DNA of 64,000 nucleotides from Leguminivora glycinivorella (taxonomy: Eukaryota; Arthropoda; Insecta; Lepidoptera; Tortricidae), in NCBI RefSeq assembly GCF_023078275.1, contig NC_062973.1, positions 23,962,565 to 24,026,564 of the forward strand, given 5' to 3'. Under the pieces are notes generated by a model. It did no database searches. It was not told the DNA's origin and saw only the letters and a list, made by a program, of their open reading frames with translations. Below are positions 50,775-61,268 of the stretch, one piece after another. The translations under genes and the position numbers were made by a program. The stretch's first letter is position 1. The number at the start of each line of letters is the position of its first letter.

Positions 50775-50864
50775 GCGTGTACCGTGAGTTTTTGACGTAT
50801 TGATATTTAAATTGAAACAAAGCGAATTCTAGGAAGGTAATGAATTTTAAACCTGAGATAGTCC

Positions 50865-51017
50865 CTGTGTGCGTAGCCAAATGCTGACGATAATATCTCT
50901 TTCGTAGCTACCTATTTCTATCGCTCTTGCGTATTGGCGCGACAGAGCCAGACTACATTTCTGCGGCGTTTCGGTGGCGTTTCGCGTCGCAGAAATGCCA
51001 TACGGCTACGGGGCCTG
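50865..51017. mobile_element. MITE D
   Basis: CTGTGTGCGTAGCCAAATGC and TGCCATACGGCTACGGGGCC; internal TCTTGCGTATTGGCGCGACA. Confidence 0.88.
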
Positions 51018-51021
51018 TAGG

Positions 51022-51151
51022 CCTAGCACATGATTGCCGCGAGACTGTCGCCACGAGATAGATCACACGTCTTCTTTTCTAACTGTATTAATGACATAAG
51101 GACGGGTAGTCTATCTCGCGGCGACATACTCTCGCGGCAATCATGTGCTAG
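51022..51151. repeat. Foldback MITE (CTAGCACATGATTGCCGCG arms)
   Basis: CCTAGCACATGATTGCCGCG and CGCGGCAATCATGTGCTAG pair, with GTCGCCACGAGATAGA / TCTATCTCGCGGCGAC inside. Directly after MITE D. Confidence 0.88.
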
Positions 51152-51542
51152 CCCTGCTGGTCGGATACATATACAATGTTTGTAGGTTGCTGCTAATCCA
51201 AAAGTTTTCCTCGCCTCGTCTCAACTCCTGCACTCCATGTTCCCTACATCCCACAAGTAGTGCGAAGTCGCAGCGTGCACTTAAACGCATTAATAGTAGA
51301 TCAGTTGTTGTGGTGTGGAGCAGGTCCCCGAGCATTAGAAGTTGGGTTCGCTGGCCCGGTTGTACATTACTGCAAACATAGGTATTATGTGAAACTTGAA
51401 AACTAGGTATGTTATTCAAACTCAACACAAAGTATACCTATAAATACAACAATGTACATTGTACACATGACAGACTTAATGCTAAAATACAACATAACAC
51501 GTTATCTTTGTTTTATTTATATCGGCGTATACGAGTACATAA

Positions 51543-51605
51543 GCATGGTCGCGCGATAAATGATAAAACATCACAGGAGGTCCCTATCGCACTATTTATA
51601 GGTGC
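51543..51605. repeat. MITE N, half copy
   Basis: CATGGTCGCGCGATAAATGA and GTCCCTATCGCACTATTTAT match the left half of 21350-21452. Confidence 0.7.
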
Positions 51606-52285
51606 GATTTAGGCAATGTTAAACGTTAAACAGTCGAACGTTTTTAAACAGTTGCGTATCGTATGACACTTCCAAATAGGTACATCTGGTACATTAACAG
51701 TAGTTCAAGTTCAGTTTATATCACACAATTTTACTATTTCTTGAAAATACAAATAGTACAATATAATTCATGAAACGGGAAAACGGGTCTGTATAACACA
51801 TAAGCACACAGTTTAACCACAGAATATATAATAGTACAAGTACAGAAGGCTCACTCCTTTGAAGTTCACAAAACGCCGCCATTCTAAATTATTACCTACA
51901 TTAACAAACGGACCGCACGCGTGCAGACGACATTGAATTCTATTGCGCCGCGCGAAGGTCGTCGCCACTGAATGGGCCGCGAACTCGCGGCCGCCGGCAT
52001 GTACTTGTAGCGCGGTGAAAGGATCGCGTAGTGAGCCGCCCCTGGTTTAACCCCTTTTTGAAAACACATGGTACAAAATCGATGAACAACTTCAATTAAC
52101 TGTCGCCCGTCAATTATCTGTCGTTTAACCAGCGCCACCCGGCTAAGCAGAGGTGGAGGGCAAACTGGCCAAGTCTCCAACTTAATTTGCGGCAGACACT
52201 GACCACGGGCTGTAGACTGTCCGTTGTAGACTCTCCACATAGAAATAATTATATGTAGTTTTACCATACACATACATTCATCTAC

Positions 52286-52508
52286 AATCACGCGTGTATC
52301 CCATACGGCGTAGGCAGAGCACATAATATACTCAAGTTTCAATGCCACTCTGGGCAATTAATGGGTTGAAAGAAAACGAAATTGTGACATTGCAGTTGAC
52401 AGCCTCTCGCCTACGCCACAATTTAACCCATATCTCACAGTCGACTTTTACCCACCCCCACACGGGAAGATAAGCGGTGGTGAAATTCTTAACCCGCTAC
52501 CACACGAG
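52286..52508 (-). repeat. Family Q dispersed repeat
   Basis: AATCACGCGTGTATCCCATA, CGTAGGCAGAGCACATAATA, CTCGCCTACGCCACAATTTA and AAATTCTTAACCCGCTACC; reverse of 39598-39848. The 153-codon minus-strand frame over 51896-52357 overlaps it. Confidence 0.78.
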
Positions 52509-52541
52509 ATACGGGTCAAATTTTCGAAATTGCCAGCCTAA

Positions 52542-52743
52542 GGCACTGGTCCCACCGCGAGCTAGTAAGCTATGAGCTATTGGGTATAAAAACGAACAAA
52601 AGCTAATCACTCCCGCGTATAAAAGAGACACGGCGATATTGATAGTTCATCGCTGGGCGAGTAACTATAAACAATTAAATATAGCCGTGTCTCTTTTATT
52701 TAGGCGGGAGTGATTATCTTTTGTTCACGGTGGGACCAGTGGC
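52542..52743. mobile_element. MITE E (E3), TAA target duplication
   Basis: GGCACTGGTCCCACCGCGAG at the left and CACGGTGGGACCAGTGGC at the right, TAA on both sides (52539-52541 and 52744-52746). A right-arm deletion of about 30 bp removed GTTTTTATAGCCGATAGC. Confidence 0.93.
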
Positions 52744-52881
52744 TAACCGAAGTGACAATTGTTGACTCTACGTCGCGATCGAAATGCACTCTGGCTCTTT
52801 CGCGCCACCACAGAAAAGCGATAGAGAAAGCTAGATACGATACACGTACACTTTTTAAGCATATGCGTTACTAGGTATGTA

Positions 52882-53018
52882 CAGTCAACCAATTGGAACC
52901 CTAGGCCACTCTACAACCATGTCAAAATGACAAGCAGTAAGAGATTTCTTACAATCTGATTTATAACGTCACTGTGACATAGTTCTACAGTGGCCTAGGG
53001 TTCCAATTGGTTGACTGT
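52882..53018. mobile_element. MITE L, TA target duplication
   Basis: CAGTCAACCAATTGGAACC and GGTTCCAATTGGTTGACTG; 137 bp, TA on both sides. Arms are better matched than in the 31613 copy. Confidence 0.95.
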
Positions 53019-53397
53019 ACCTACACTAAGGTTCTAAATGTTGTAACGTGGTTGTAACCCTGTGTCGACAGATGGCAGTCAAACTGCTTTGACTACAAAA
53101 ATCCCTTGTATCCGTTATCTCATCTTTAATCGCATGTAATTTATGCTATCAAGTGTCTGATCGAGTTAGTCTGGGTCGTCTTGAGAAGTGACGCCGGCCG
53201 TGAAGGGAGTAAACAAGGCGTTTGGAGGTTGGTGATCATTATGACGTCATAACAATACGTCAAGGACACTTAGTCACGTGACCGTTTTCGAAAAATGCAT
53301 GGTATTTGCTTTTAAATATAGAAATCTACCAGAGGCATGGTTATCAAATACCAATGCCTTCAATAAATTGTGTAGGAAAGTAAGTAGAATAGTATGT
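53019..53397. other. No feature recognised
   Basis: GTGTCGACAGATGGCAGTCA (53062) recurs in part at 59345 (GTGTCGAGAGATGGCAGTCT); otherwise nothing. Confidence 0.35.
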
Positions 53398-53627
53398 TTT
53401 TAACCCCCGACGCAAAAACGATGGTATAAGTTTGACGTGTCTGTCTGTTTGTCTGTGTCTGTGTCTGTCTGGAGCATCGTAGCTCCCGCACGGATGAACC
53501 GATTTAGATTTAGTTTATTTTTGTTTTAAAGCTAAATTAGTCGGGAGTGTTGTTAGCCATGTTTCATGAAAATCGGTCCATTATGTCGGGGATTTCTCAA
53601 ATTTTTAATTTTGTGGTTAGGTTAGGT
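53398..53627 (+). mobile_element. Family B element, reference copy
   Basis: TTTTTAACCCCCGACGCAAA, (GTCT)n at 53440-53472, AGCTCCCGCACGGATGAACC, GGGAGTGTTGTTAGCCATG, and AATTTTGTGGTTAGGTTAGG. The most complete plus-strand copy. Confidence 0.88.
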
Positions 53628-54142
53628 ATGTATAATAATTAATATAACCTGAGAAAAAAATCAGGACTAACGTCATAATTGCAGCAAGAATTACTCACGC
53701 TGAGACGGGGCGGGACGGGCAAATGTTTATTTTTTTTTATAAAAAAAAATCACGTGACTTTTTTAAAGAAATTTACAGATGAGCAGCACTTAACGCAGCT
53801 AACACACACTACATTATTTGATGATAACTATTTCTAATGTAATCTGAATAATATAATGTGCATGTACTCGTATTATTTGAATTTATTCGATAGTCGTAGT
53901 TACTGATAATATTGAAAAATATAACCCATTTTGTAAGTAAACATAGCCATGATCTACAAACGGTTTTGTTTCCTATGCTATTGTTTGAATGAACTGAAAT
54001 AGTTAAGTGCGGAACAAACAGCTATTGTTTAAACCTGCAGCGGGTTTAATTCGCAAATAATGAAAATATAAAAATAGCACGACACTGCAATATGGGTCGG
54101 TGAAGTGTTATTATAAACTAAAAGCCAGAGAAAAATGCATAT
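53628..54142. other. No feature recognised
   Basis: Homopolymer-rich at 53730-53765; nothing else supported. Confidence 0.4.
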
Positions 54143-54257
54143 GGGTCACTTGCACCACCGAAAATAAAGGTTTAACCCGAGGTTAACCCACCATTTTATA
54201 TGGCATTTGACAGTTGACAACCCACTAACCTTGAATTAAGCGGGTGGTGCAAGTGGC
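54143..54257. mobile_element. MITE (CACTTGCACCACC ends), copy 1 of a tandem pair
   Basis: GGGTCACTTGCACCACCG and GCGGGTGGTGCAAGTGGC are inverted ends; inner GGTTAACCCACCATTTTATA and AACCCACTAACC. Confidence 0.9.
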
Positions 54258-54262
54258 TCTCA

Positions 54263-54362
54263 GGGCCACTTGCACCAACGAAAGGGTTAACCCACCATTT
54301 TATAAGGAATTTGACAGATGACAGCCCACTAACCCTGAGTTAAGTGGTTGGTGCAAGTGGAC
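54263..54362. mobile_element. MITE (CACTTGCACCAACG ends), copy 2 of a tandem pair
   Basis: AGGGCCACTTGCACCAACG and TGGTTGGTGCAAGTGGAC; same internal order as copy 1 with a short deletion. Only about 5 bp separates them. Confidence 0.9.
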
Positions 54363-54890
54363 CTTAGGGAACAAACTTATTCCTATGAGCATTGACTTAT
54401 ATGTTATTTCATCAGGACGTGGCATAAGGGACAAAACATAGTGGTGTCGGTAATATAGTGGGTTCAGTGCTAACACTGGTGTGTAAGATAGCGAGCCAAA
54501 CGTGCAGTCTGTGCCACCAATCGCGCGCCTGATGGGAACTCATCAACCAATCGCGTTGCAGCAGCGTTCCATCAATGTGCATTAGTATTATCTACAGCCT
54601 GGAAAAAAATACTAGAAAATAATAGGTGCGCCAGCGTCTATGTAAACCTATATTTATTGAGTCACTTTTATAAGTGTTGCTATGATAAAAAAATAGTTCC
54701 AAATCTACTTTTCTTTGCCAAGCTGTAGGGTACAGGACAGGGTGTATAATTGTATATAGGTGAGAAGTATTATAGGTACCGGGTGTGTTCTGTAACACAC
54801 GCAAAAAACTTTGTCATAAAACTCATAGGTACTCATTTGTTAAATACATTGTAAACATTGTTAAATTGTGATATACCATAGGGTAAACTC

Positions 54891-55006
54891 GCCTCATTCG
54901 GCGACACACCTAATTCGGTGAAACAAGCAAAAATCGTCTTTCGGAATAGTGCTTCACAGCTTATATCACCGAATTAAGCGTGTCACCGAATGAGGCAAGT
55001 TTACCC
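54891..55006. mobile_element. MITE (GGGTAAACTCGCCTCATTCG ends)
   Basis: GGGTAAACTCGCCTCATTCG and CGAATGAGGCAAGTTTACCC invert over about 27 bp; TA on both sides; 116 bp. Confidence 0.9.
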
Positions 55007-55086
55007 TATATTAGACTTCATAATAAGTACATGTAGCATAATATTTTATTCAAACATATCTAACATTATTCATATTTCTGTTACAG

Positions 55087-55112
55087 GTAAGCTAGCAGAC
55101 GCGATGCGACAG
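55087..55112 (+). CDS. Candidate 26-nt microexon
   Basis: A pyrimidine-rich acceptor (CATATTTCTGTTACAG, AG at 55085-55086) and a donor CAG-GTAAAA at 55113 bracket 26 nt. Two frames hit stops at once. The third, entered with one carried base, reads KLADAMRQ and leaves in phase 0. It uses the same entry phase and the same first two bases (GT) as the 29416 exon. It could belong to the same or a neighbouring gene, or be chance. Confidence 0.22.
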
Positions 55113-55372
55113 GTAAAACAAACTTTTAATGGACTTTATTCCAATACCCAGTTCATTTGAAATGTAAATTTGTGTTAATTGCTTGCGCCGTCGATCCCTT
55201 CTGCGATCATTTCTCGCAGAATTCCTGGAACTGTAGGACTTGGTATTCATTAAATAAGCCATCATTGACTTAAGGCCACCGGACGGCACCGGCCTGTCAG
55301 TTCTCCAGCGCTGTTACTTTTTACTTCTCCGTCGACCGGCGGACTGATCGTCAATGGGTTCCTTTATGTTTG
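55113..55372. other. No feature recognised
   Basis: Nothing supported. Confidence 0.4.
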
Positions 55373-55536
55373 CACTAGCTTTCGCCCGCAGCTTCGCTCG
55401 CGTTTTATTCGAATTTTGCGGAATGCTCCATATAAACTTCTACACCCCATTTTAGACAAAGTCGTTCCCATTTTGCCGTGAAAGACGGACAAACAAACAG
55501 ACACACACTTTCCCATTTATAATATTAGTATGGAGT
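55373..55536 (-). repeat. Family P dispersed repeat
   Basis: ACTAGCTTTCGCCCGCAGC, TTTTGCCGTGAAAGACGGAC and CCCATTTATAATATTAGTAT; reverse orientation, with a diverged middle. Confidence 0.78.
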
Positions 55537-55705
55537 ATGGATATTACTTGGCGTGGTATACGGGCAACAGAATTTACACGTAAAGGTGTTACAAGCCAGT
55601 GAGCGAGCCAAGCGTGCATATGCGACCAAACTCGCCCGCGATGCGAATTCATCAACCAATCGCAGCATTCCACCAAAGAGCATCAAAGATAAGCCTCGCA
55701 TCCAC

Positions 55706-55879
55706 TACAGATGTAGTGCAAAAAGGATATCCTTCGTATTTTTCCGGAAAAGTTCGTATTTGTCATGCAAGTTCAGTCAAAGTCAGTAGATCTTGTACTG
55801 AAACTGACTGAAATAGCATGACACGTTCGTACATTTCCGTAACATTACGAAGGAAAATCTTTTCGCACTACATCTGTAC
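55706..55879. repeat. Foldback MITE (ACAGATGTAGTGCAAAA arms)
   Basis: TACAGATGTAGTGCAAAAAG and CTTTTCGCACTACATCTGTA invert; inner TATCCTTCGTATTTTTCCGG / TTCCGTAACATTACGAAGGA and AGTCAAAGTCAG / ACTGACTG arms. Confidence 0.82.
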
Positions 55880-56514
55880 ACGATTTTTTATTGCCGGGTT
55901 ACGTTTTTCTTTACCAATGCTTGTAGTTTCGCCTGACCCTTCCTCTACTAATAGTATTTTATGCAACAGGCGTTTAAAGGAGGTCAAAAAAGACGAGTGG
56001 CGTGGGTAACAATTTGAGGCGAAGCCGAAAATTGTAATTAAGACGCCACGAGTATTTTTTGACTCAGTTAAATTATGTAGGGTTTTAAAGATCTAAGCAC
56101 GACCCTGTAAATGACGAATAACAGTTCGGAAGTAGAAACAAGTTTTAATGAGACTCATGTGGCATCAAATACTGAATAAAATAGTACCTAAATATTTAAA
56201 ATGACTGACGTCAAACTTGGTGCTTATCGCAGTCACAGCATAGACATTACGAATACTAATAGAGCAATCATTTAAAATACCCGCATGAAATGATCATGTG
56301 ACACCTCCACATAGTTTGAATAGGTAATCACTAATTACAGAGCATTCATCCTTAAGTTCAGGGTTTTAGTGTCGTTAACATCATTCGACGCTGGAAAGGC
56401 TAATTGACTAACGTGCATTTTGCAAACTTTACAGGAGAGCCAATATAAACATTTTTTTTTGGAAAAAAATCAACCTTCCTCCCTTTGCTTTGTTCAAGTC
56501 GCTAAAATCACACC
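55880..56514. other. No feature recognised
   Basis: Nothing supported. Confidence 0.4.
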
Positions 56515-56692
56515 TAGCACACATTCTAAGCTCGTGTAGGTGAACGCGTACCATGCTTGTATGAGTGAGATATGACAGGTCGACAGTTCGCGTTTTTGAC
56601 AGACGGTAACTGTGAGGTGATGGGTTGGCGGCACTTTCAGCGGGGAGCGGGAGTGGCCATACTGTACGATAGTACTCTTTATTATACTGTGC
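56515..56692 (-). repeat. Family O dispersed repeat
   Basis: CACACATTCTAAGCTCGTGT, AGGTCGACAGTTCGCGTTTT, CGGGGAGCGGGAGTGGCC and ATAGTACTCTTTATTATAC. Reverse orientation. Confidence 0.75.
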
Positions 56693-57087
56693 TAAAATGT
56701 AACTTGCCGAACTGTAAGTAGCAGTAGAAATAAGTAGTACAAGCCCAATAAAAACCTAGATATGTTACATGTTCACAAACAACATAGTATTTCAAGGTTA
56801 ACATTATGCTAATAAATACGGAGGTACCCCTTATCGCTCGATTTTGTAACAAATGGAAATTAGTTTTCGCATATATGCTTGGTCTCATTCGGTCGTGTAG
56901 TCATTGACTGATAACTGATAGCGTTAGGCAATAAATGGTGCGTTCACACCTTCAATACGTAATGACGTGTGTAGTTTACGTACTAATCGCCACGAAAGCG
57001 TTTCGGTTTCCTGTCACGCACTTGTAGAAAAACGTAAGTACATCTTTTTCTTTAAAAACGATGTTGACATTGAGATATGACGATTTT
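56693..57087. other. No feature recognised
   Basis: Nothing supported. Confidence 0.4.
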
Positions 57088-57352
57088 GACGACCGGTCTG
57101 GCCTAGCGCGTAGTGACTCTGCCTGCTATGCCGCGGTCCCGTGTTCGAATCCCGGTAAGGGCATGTATTTGTGTGATGAGCACAGATATTTGTTCCTGAG
57201 TCATGGATGTTTTCTATGTAACTATATAAGTATTTGTATATTATATATATCGTTGTCTGAGTACCTGCAACACAAGCCATCATGAGCTTACCGTGGGACT
57301 CAGTCAATCTGTGTAAGAATGTCCTATAATGTTTATTTATTTATTATTTATT
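57088..57352 (+). mobile_element. SINE H
   Basis: GACGACCGGTCTGGCCTAGC head (box A mutated), box B GTGTTCGAATCC, body GTGATGAGCACAGATATTTG, and a (TTTA)n tail at 57330-57350. Confidence 0.88.
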
Positions 57353-57382
57353 AGATATTCGATAGTGTCTGTGTAACATATT

Positions 57383-57500
57383 TTTTCAGTACAGATGGTG
57401 TTTTTTTTACGCACTAGTGCGAGAAGTGGTTCATTTCTTGCCAGGTCGAAACTTCGGAGGGCCAACTGTACTGAAAAACGTAGTACTTAATACACGTGCC
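57383..57500 (+). repeat. Family J, first half only
   Basis: TTTTTTCAGTACAGATGGTG to CTGTACTGAAAAACGTAGTA; the second half (ACGACCGAAGGGAG) is absent. Confidence 0.78.
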
Positions 57501-57514
57501 GTTTATCCCCACCA

Positions 57515-57572
57515 CACGTCCCCAATTTACATGTGGGGGGAGGGTACCCTAACAAAACATTTTTTTCCACTA
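57515..57572 (+). repeat. Family A fragment, head-to-head with next copy
   Basis: TTTACATGTGGGGGGAGGGT and AACAAAACATTTTTTTCCAC match the middle of family A in plus orientation. Confidence 0.65.
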
Positions 57573-58126
57573 GTTTTTAGGGTTCCGTAGTCAACTAGGA
57601 ACTCTTATAGTTTCGCCATGTCTGTCTGTCCGTCCGTCCGTCCGCGGATAATCTCAGTAACTGTTAGCACTAGAAAGCTGAAATTTGGTACCAATATGTA
57701 TATCAATCACGCCGACAAAGTGCAAAAATAAAAAGTGGAAAAAAATGTTTTATTAGGGTACCCCCCCCCCCCCCCTACATGTAAAGTGGGGGCTGATTTT
57801 TTTTTTCATTCCAACCCCAACGTGTGATATATTGTTGGATAGGTATTTAAAAATGAATAAGGGTTTACTAAGATGGTTTTTTGATAATATTAGTATTTTC
57901 GGAAATAATCGCTCCTAAAGGAAAAAAAAGTGCGTCCCCCCCCCCTCTAACTTTTGAACCGTATGTTTAAAAAATATGAAAAAAATCACAAAAGTAGAAC
58001 TTTATAAAGACTTTCTAGGAAAATTATTTTCAACTTGATAGGTTCAGTAGTTTTTGAGAAAAATACGGAAAACTACGGAACCCTACACTGAGCGTGGCCC
58101 GACACGCTCTTGGCCGGTTTTTTTTA
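57573..58126 (-). mobile_element. Family A element
   Basis: Full reverse copy: TTTTTAGGGTTCCGTAGTCA to GACACGCTCTTGGCCGG. It has a C16-type run at 57759 and lacks the long (GTCC)n expansion. Confidence 0.88.
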
Positions 58127-58128
58127 TT

Positions 58129-58361
58129 ATATTCATATTTTCGGAAATAATCGCTCCTAAAGGAAAAAAAAGTGTGTCCCCCCCCCCTCTAACTTTTGAA
58201 CCATATGTTTAAAAAATATGAAAAAAATCACAAAAGTAGAACTTTATAAAGACTTTCTAGGAAAATTGTTTTGAACTTGATAGATTTAGTAGTTTTTGAG
58301 AAAAATACGGAAAACTACGGAACCCTACACTGAGCGTGGCCCGACACGCTCTTGGCCGGTT
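58129..58361 (-). mobile_element. Family A, partial tandem copy
   Basis: Repeats the last about 230 bp of the preceding copy (TCGGAAATAATCGCTCCTAA to CACGCTCTTGGCCGG) with few differences, same orientation. Confidence 0.85.
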
Positions 58362-58371
58362 TTTTTATTTT

Positions 58372-58519
58372 ACCACTTTGTCGGCGTGATTGATATACAT
58401 ACATGTATTAGTACCAAATTTCAGCTTTCTAGTGCTAACGGTCACTGAGATTATCCGCGGACGGACGGACAGACATGGCGAAACTATAAGGGTTCCTAGT
58501 TGACTACGGAACCCTAAAA
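58372..58519 (+). repeat. Family A, opposite-strand end fragment
   Basis: CCACTTTGTCGGCGTGATTG to CTACGGAACCCTAAAAAAG, the 3' third of A in plus orientation with only a short (GGAC) run. Confidence 0.82.
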
Positions 58520-59038
58520 AAGGAGGATGATGATGATGAGAATGATATGTAAACAGCTGTATATGAGACACCTCCTGTAACCTTGGTATAACGATGCTCC
58601 GCTTACAGACACTCGATACAAATTTATTGCCGGCGCTGATTGGTCATTCGAGATGCCCTCTGGTGCCTAGCTCCAGAATTACGTATGCTTTTGGGATACA
58701 CTGTGTTATATAATTATTGATATGTAAGTTTTGTGATGTACTTGTTCATAGTGTCAGCAGCAAAAGTACATGGCGAATTTATCAATGAATTCATTCATAA
58801 TTTCTCCGTTCACTTTTGCAGCTGATAGCAGGTGTAGGTACCTAATACCTGTGATAAAAGGTAAAGGTTACTCCATTATGTACTCCTTATACAAAATAAA
58901 CTTTCTTATACAAATTATTTCAAGTTATTGTGTTTATGGCATTAAGCCAACGTTTAGTAGCGATCAGAATAGAAAAATATTATTTTTCTTAATATCTCGT
59001 CACGTACAGTAAATCAGATAGAGAAAGATGAGGAAAAA
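58520..59038. other. No feature recognised
   Basis: A short (GAT)n run at 58524-58540 may be a SINE I tail remnant. Nothing else. Confidence 0.35.
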
Positions 59039-59070
59039 TAAAAGTGACACCTCCTTTGGTGTCACTTTTA
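59039..59070. repeat. Perfect 13-bp-stem hairpin
   Basis: TAAAAGTGACACC, loop TCCTTT, GGTGTCACTTTTA. Compact and isolated, with no surrounding repeat recognised. Confidence 0.85.
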
Positions 59071-59663
59071 TCACAAACTAAATCTACATCGTCACATTTG
59101 ACATAAAATAAACATAAACAAAGAATGATACAGTATTTTAGCATGATCAAAGACATAATTATGTAACTCCGTATAGACAGCTACAGTCTAAGAAAAAAGC
59201 GTACCTCAAAACCATATAGAAAAAGGTACGGTGGCCTTTGAGGGACGCTCGGCTAGATGGCGCTAATATTAATATATGACATTTTAACACATAATATATC
59301 ACGCTAAGGATCTAAATTGTCAAAATTGATGTTTAAAACTTTTAAGCTTGTGTCGAGAGATGGCAGTCTATGCACTGTGATTACACGTTTTACTTTTACA
59401 GTAACTCTCTATAATACTCGATCCTCTTTGGCATGATCTAATTCTAAAGTTCAAGCAGTGAGCGCTTTGTTTCCTACCCTCACTGCGGTAGACTCAGCTC
59501 TACATCCATATTTTCAATAAATCAAAACCTTGAACATTACATCCTTCCCCATCCTCCCCTACGCCTGAGCGAAGCCTAAACCCTGGGGAGACGCGGCTAA
59601 ATGGAACCAGCTCCTTTCTCAATAAAGGCGTATGTAATATTTAATACATTTTTTTTATTTATT
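59071..59663. other. No gene recognised
   Basis: Nothing supported apart from GTGTCGAGAGATGGCAGTCT at 59344, shared with 53062. Confidence 0.35.
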
Positions 59664-59932
59664 TGACGACCGGTCTGGCGCAGTCGGTAGTGACCCTGCC
59701 TGCTACGCCGCGGTCCCGGGTTCGAATCCCGGTAAGGGCATTTATTTGTGTGATGAGCACAGATATTTGTTCCTGAGTCATGGATGTTTTCTAAGTATAT
59801 AAGTATTTATATAGTATATATATCGCTGTCTGAGTACCCACAACACAAGCCTTCTTGAGCTTACCGTGGGCCTCAGTCAATCTGTGTAAGAATGTCCTAT
59901 AATATTTATTTATTTATTTATTTATTTATTTA
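59664..59932 (+). mobile_element. SINE H, best-preserved copy
   Basis: GACGACCGGTCTGGCGCAGT head. Box A is TGGCGCAGTCGG and box B GGGTTCGAATCC at 59718-59729. Body and a (TTTA)6-type tail at 59905-59932. Both pol III boxes match consensus, so this copy may be transcribed. Confidence 0.92.
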
Positions 59933-60189
59933 TACATGTGAAGTATCGCCTTTATTGTTGTAGGTACATTGTTACATTGAAAGATTTAAATTGCTAAAAG
60001 CCTGATTACCGGTTTAAGGTGTAGAGAAAAGTTTGCTTGTGGATTTATTATGCGTGATAAATGTGTATAGAATTTAGAAGGTTGTTCAAATTATTAGGCC
60101 GAAAGTTAGTTCGGATAATTGGGCCAAGTAAGTTAGTTCAAAATTATGCACAGGTACTTTAGTTTAGCCTATACACCTCAGGCTAAAAG

Positions 60190-60426
60190 CAGGCCTACGT
60201 CACTCGCTCGCGGTCGCGCGTTAAGTACCTACCCGCTAGCAGTTGCCTCGAGGTAACAAGTAGCCGAGGGGCGCCAGACGTCCGCCTGTGTCTGCGTGGC
60301 ACGTACCTACTATTCTTCTGAGTTTTACGTAGTAACTTATTAGTGTTAGTTAAATAAAGCGTAGGTATTGGTCGTTTTGCGGGCAAGTGAAGGATCTGTT
60401 ACGTTAGTAACGTATTAATAATCTGT
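60190..60426 (+). mobile_element. Element U, copy 2 (perfect 8-bp TSD)
   Basis: CAGGCCTACGTCACTCGCTC to GTATTAATAATCTGT, 237 bp, flanked by GCTAAAAG at 60182-60189 and 60427-60434. Same boundaries and orientation as copy 1, 40 kb away. Confidence 0.9.
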
Positions 60427-60434
60427 GCTAAAAG

Positions 60435-61041
60435 TCTTGACACGAAGTTTATACGATAGTAAAAAAAAATATATATACGATGAACAGAAAATAAGCAGGC
60501 TACTTTTCCATGTTTCTTTTTTTACGTTTTTGTATAAAGCCTGACCAGAACTAGGTATATGACTATTGTCAGGGCGCTGTTATTCTGATGTATGACTTGA
60601 CAGTTCTAACCCTTAAATGCATGGTGATGTATATATGCATCATATATTTGATGGCCCGTGGCTCTATATGTAGCTATCCACAATCACATTTATTGCTTAA
60701 TTATTATTCATTATTTATTACTATTTAATGAACAATTAAATAAATTAAATAATACAATGATTTACTATTTATTATTTAAGGATTAAGATGAAATGGCGGA
60801 AAAGTGTAAAAAAACAGGATGATGGCGATTTTTAGTATGTGATTTAGGCTGGTTTTTTCGAAGTTAGCAATTAGTTTATGTTTAAACATTTTATCATAGG
60901 GGTTTTACAAATAGTTTACCTTTTTAAAAATAGTCATTTTTTTTAAATAAAACTTACCAATAACAATATATTTATATAAATAAGATTTAGCCTATTTAAC
61001 TTCTAACACTTATTTAGTATAAAAATCGATCTCAAATATTC
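60435..61041. other. No feature recognised
   Basis: AT-rich, with ATTATTTATTATTTA runs at 60700-60780; no gene. Confidence 0.4.
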
Positions 61042-61268
61042 TTTTTCAGTACAGATGGTGTTTTCTTTACGCACTAGTGCGAGAAGTGGTTCATTATATG
61101 CTAGGTCGAAACTTCGGAGGCTCATCTGTACTGAAAAACGTCGTACGATACACGTGCGAAAAGGAAATCCGTAACTCGTGTCGATTTAGAACACTCCCTT
61201 CGGTCGTGTTTTAATTTATCTTCACTCGTTTCGAACTTCCTTTTTTACGCACTTGTATCGTAATGTAC
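61042..61268 (+). mobile_element. Family J, reference copy
   Basis: CTTTTTCAGTACAGATGGTG, CGCACTAGTGCGAGAAGTGG, CATCTGTACTGAAAAACGTC, AACACTCCCTTCGGTCGTG and CTTGTATCGTAATGTACTA. Confidence 0.88.

Noticed and set aside
51896..52357. 153-codon minus-strand open frame
   Set aside because: Its first part lies in dispersed family Q, no domain is recognisable, and no splice or poly(A) context is present. Judged a chance frame.
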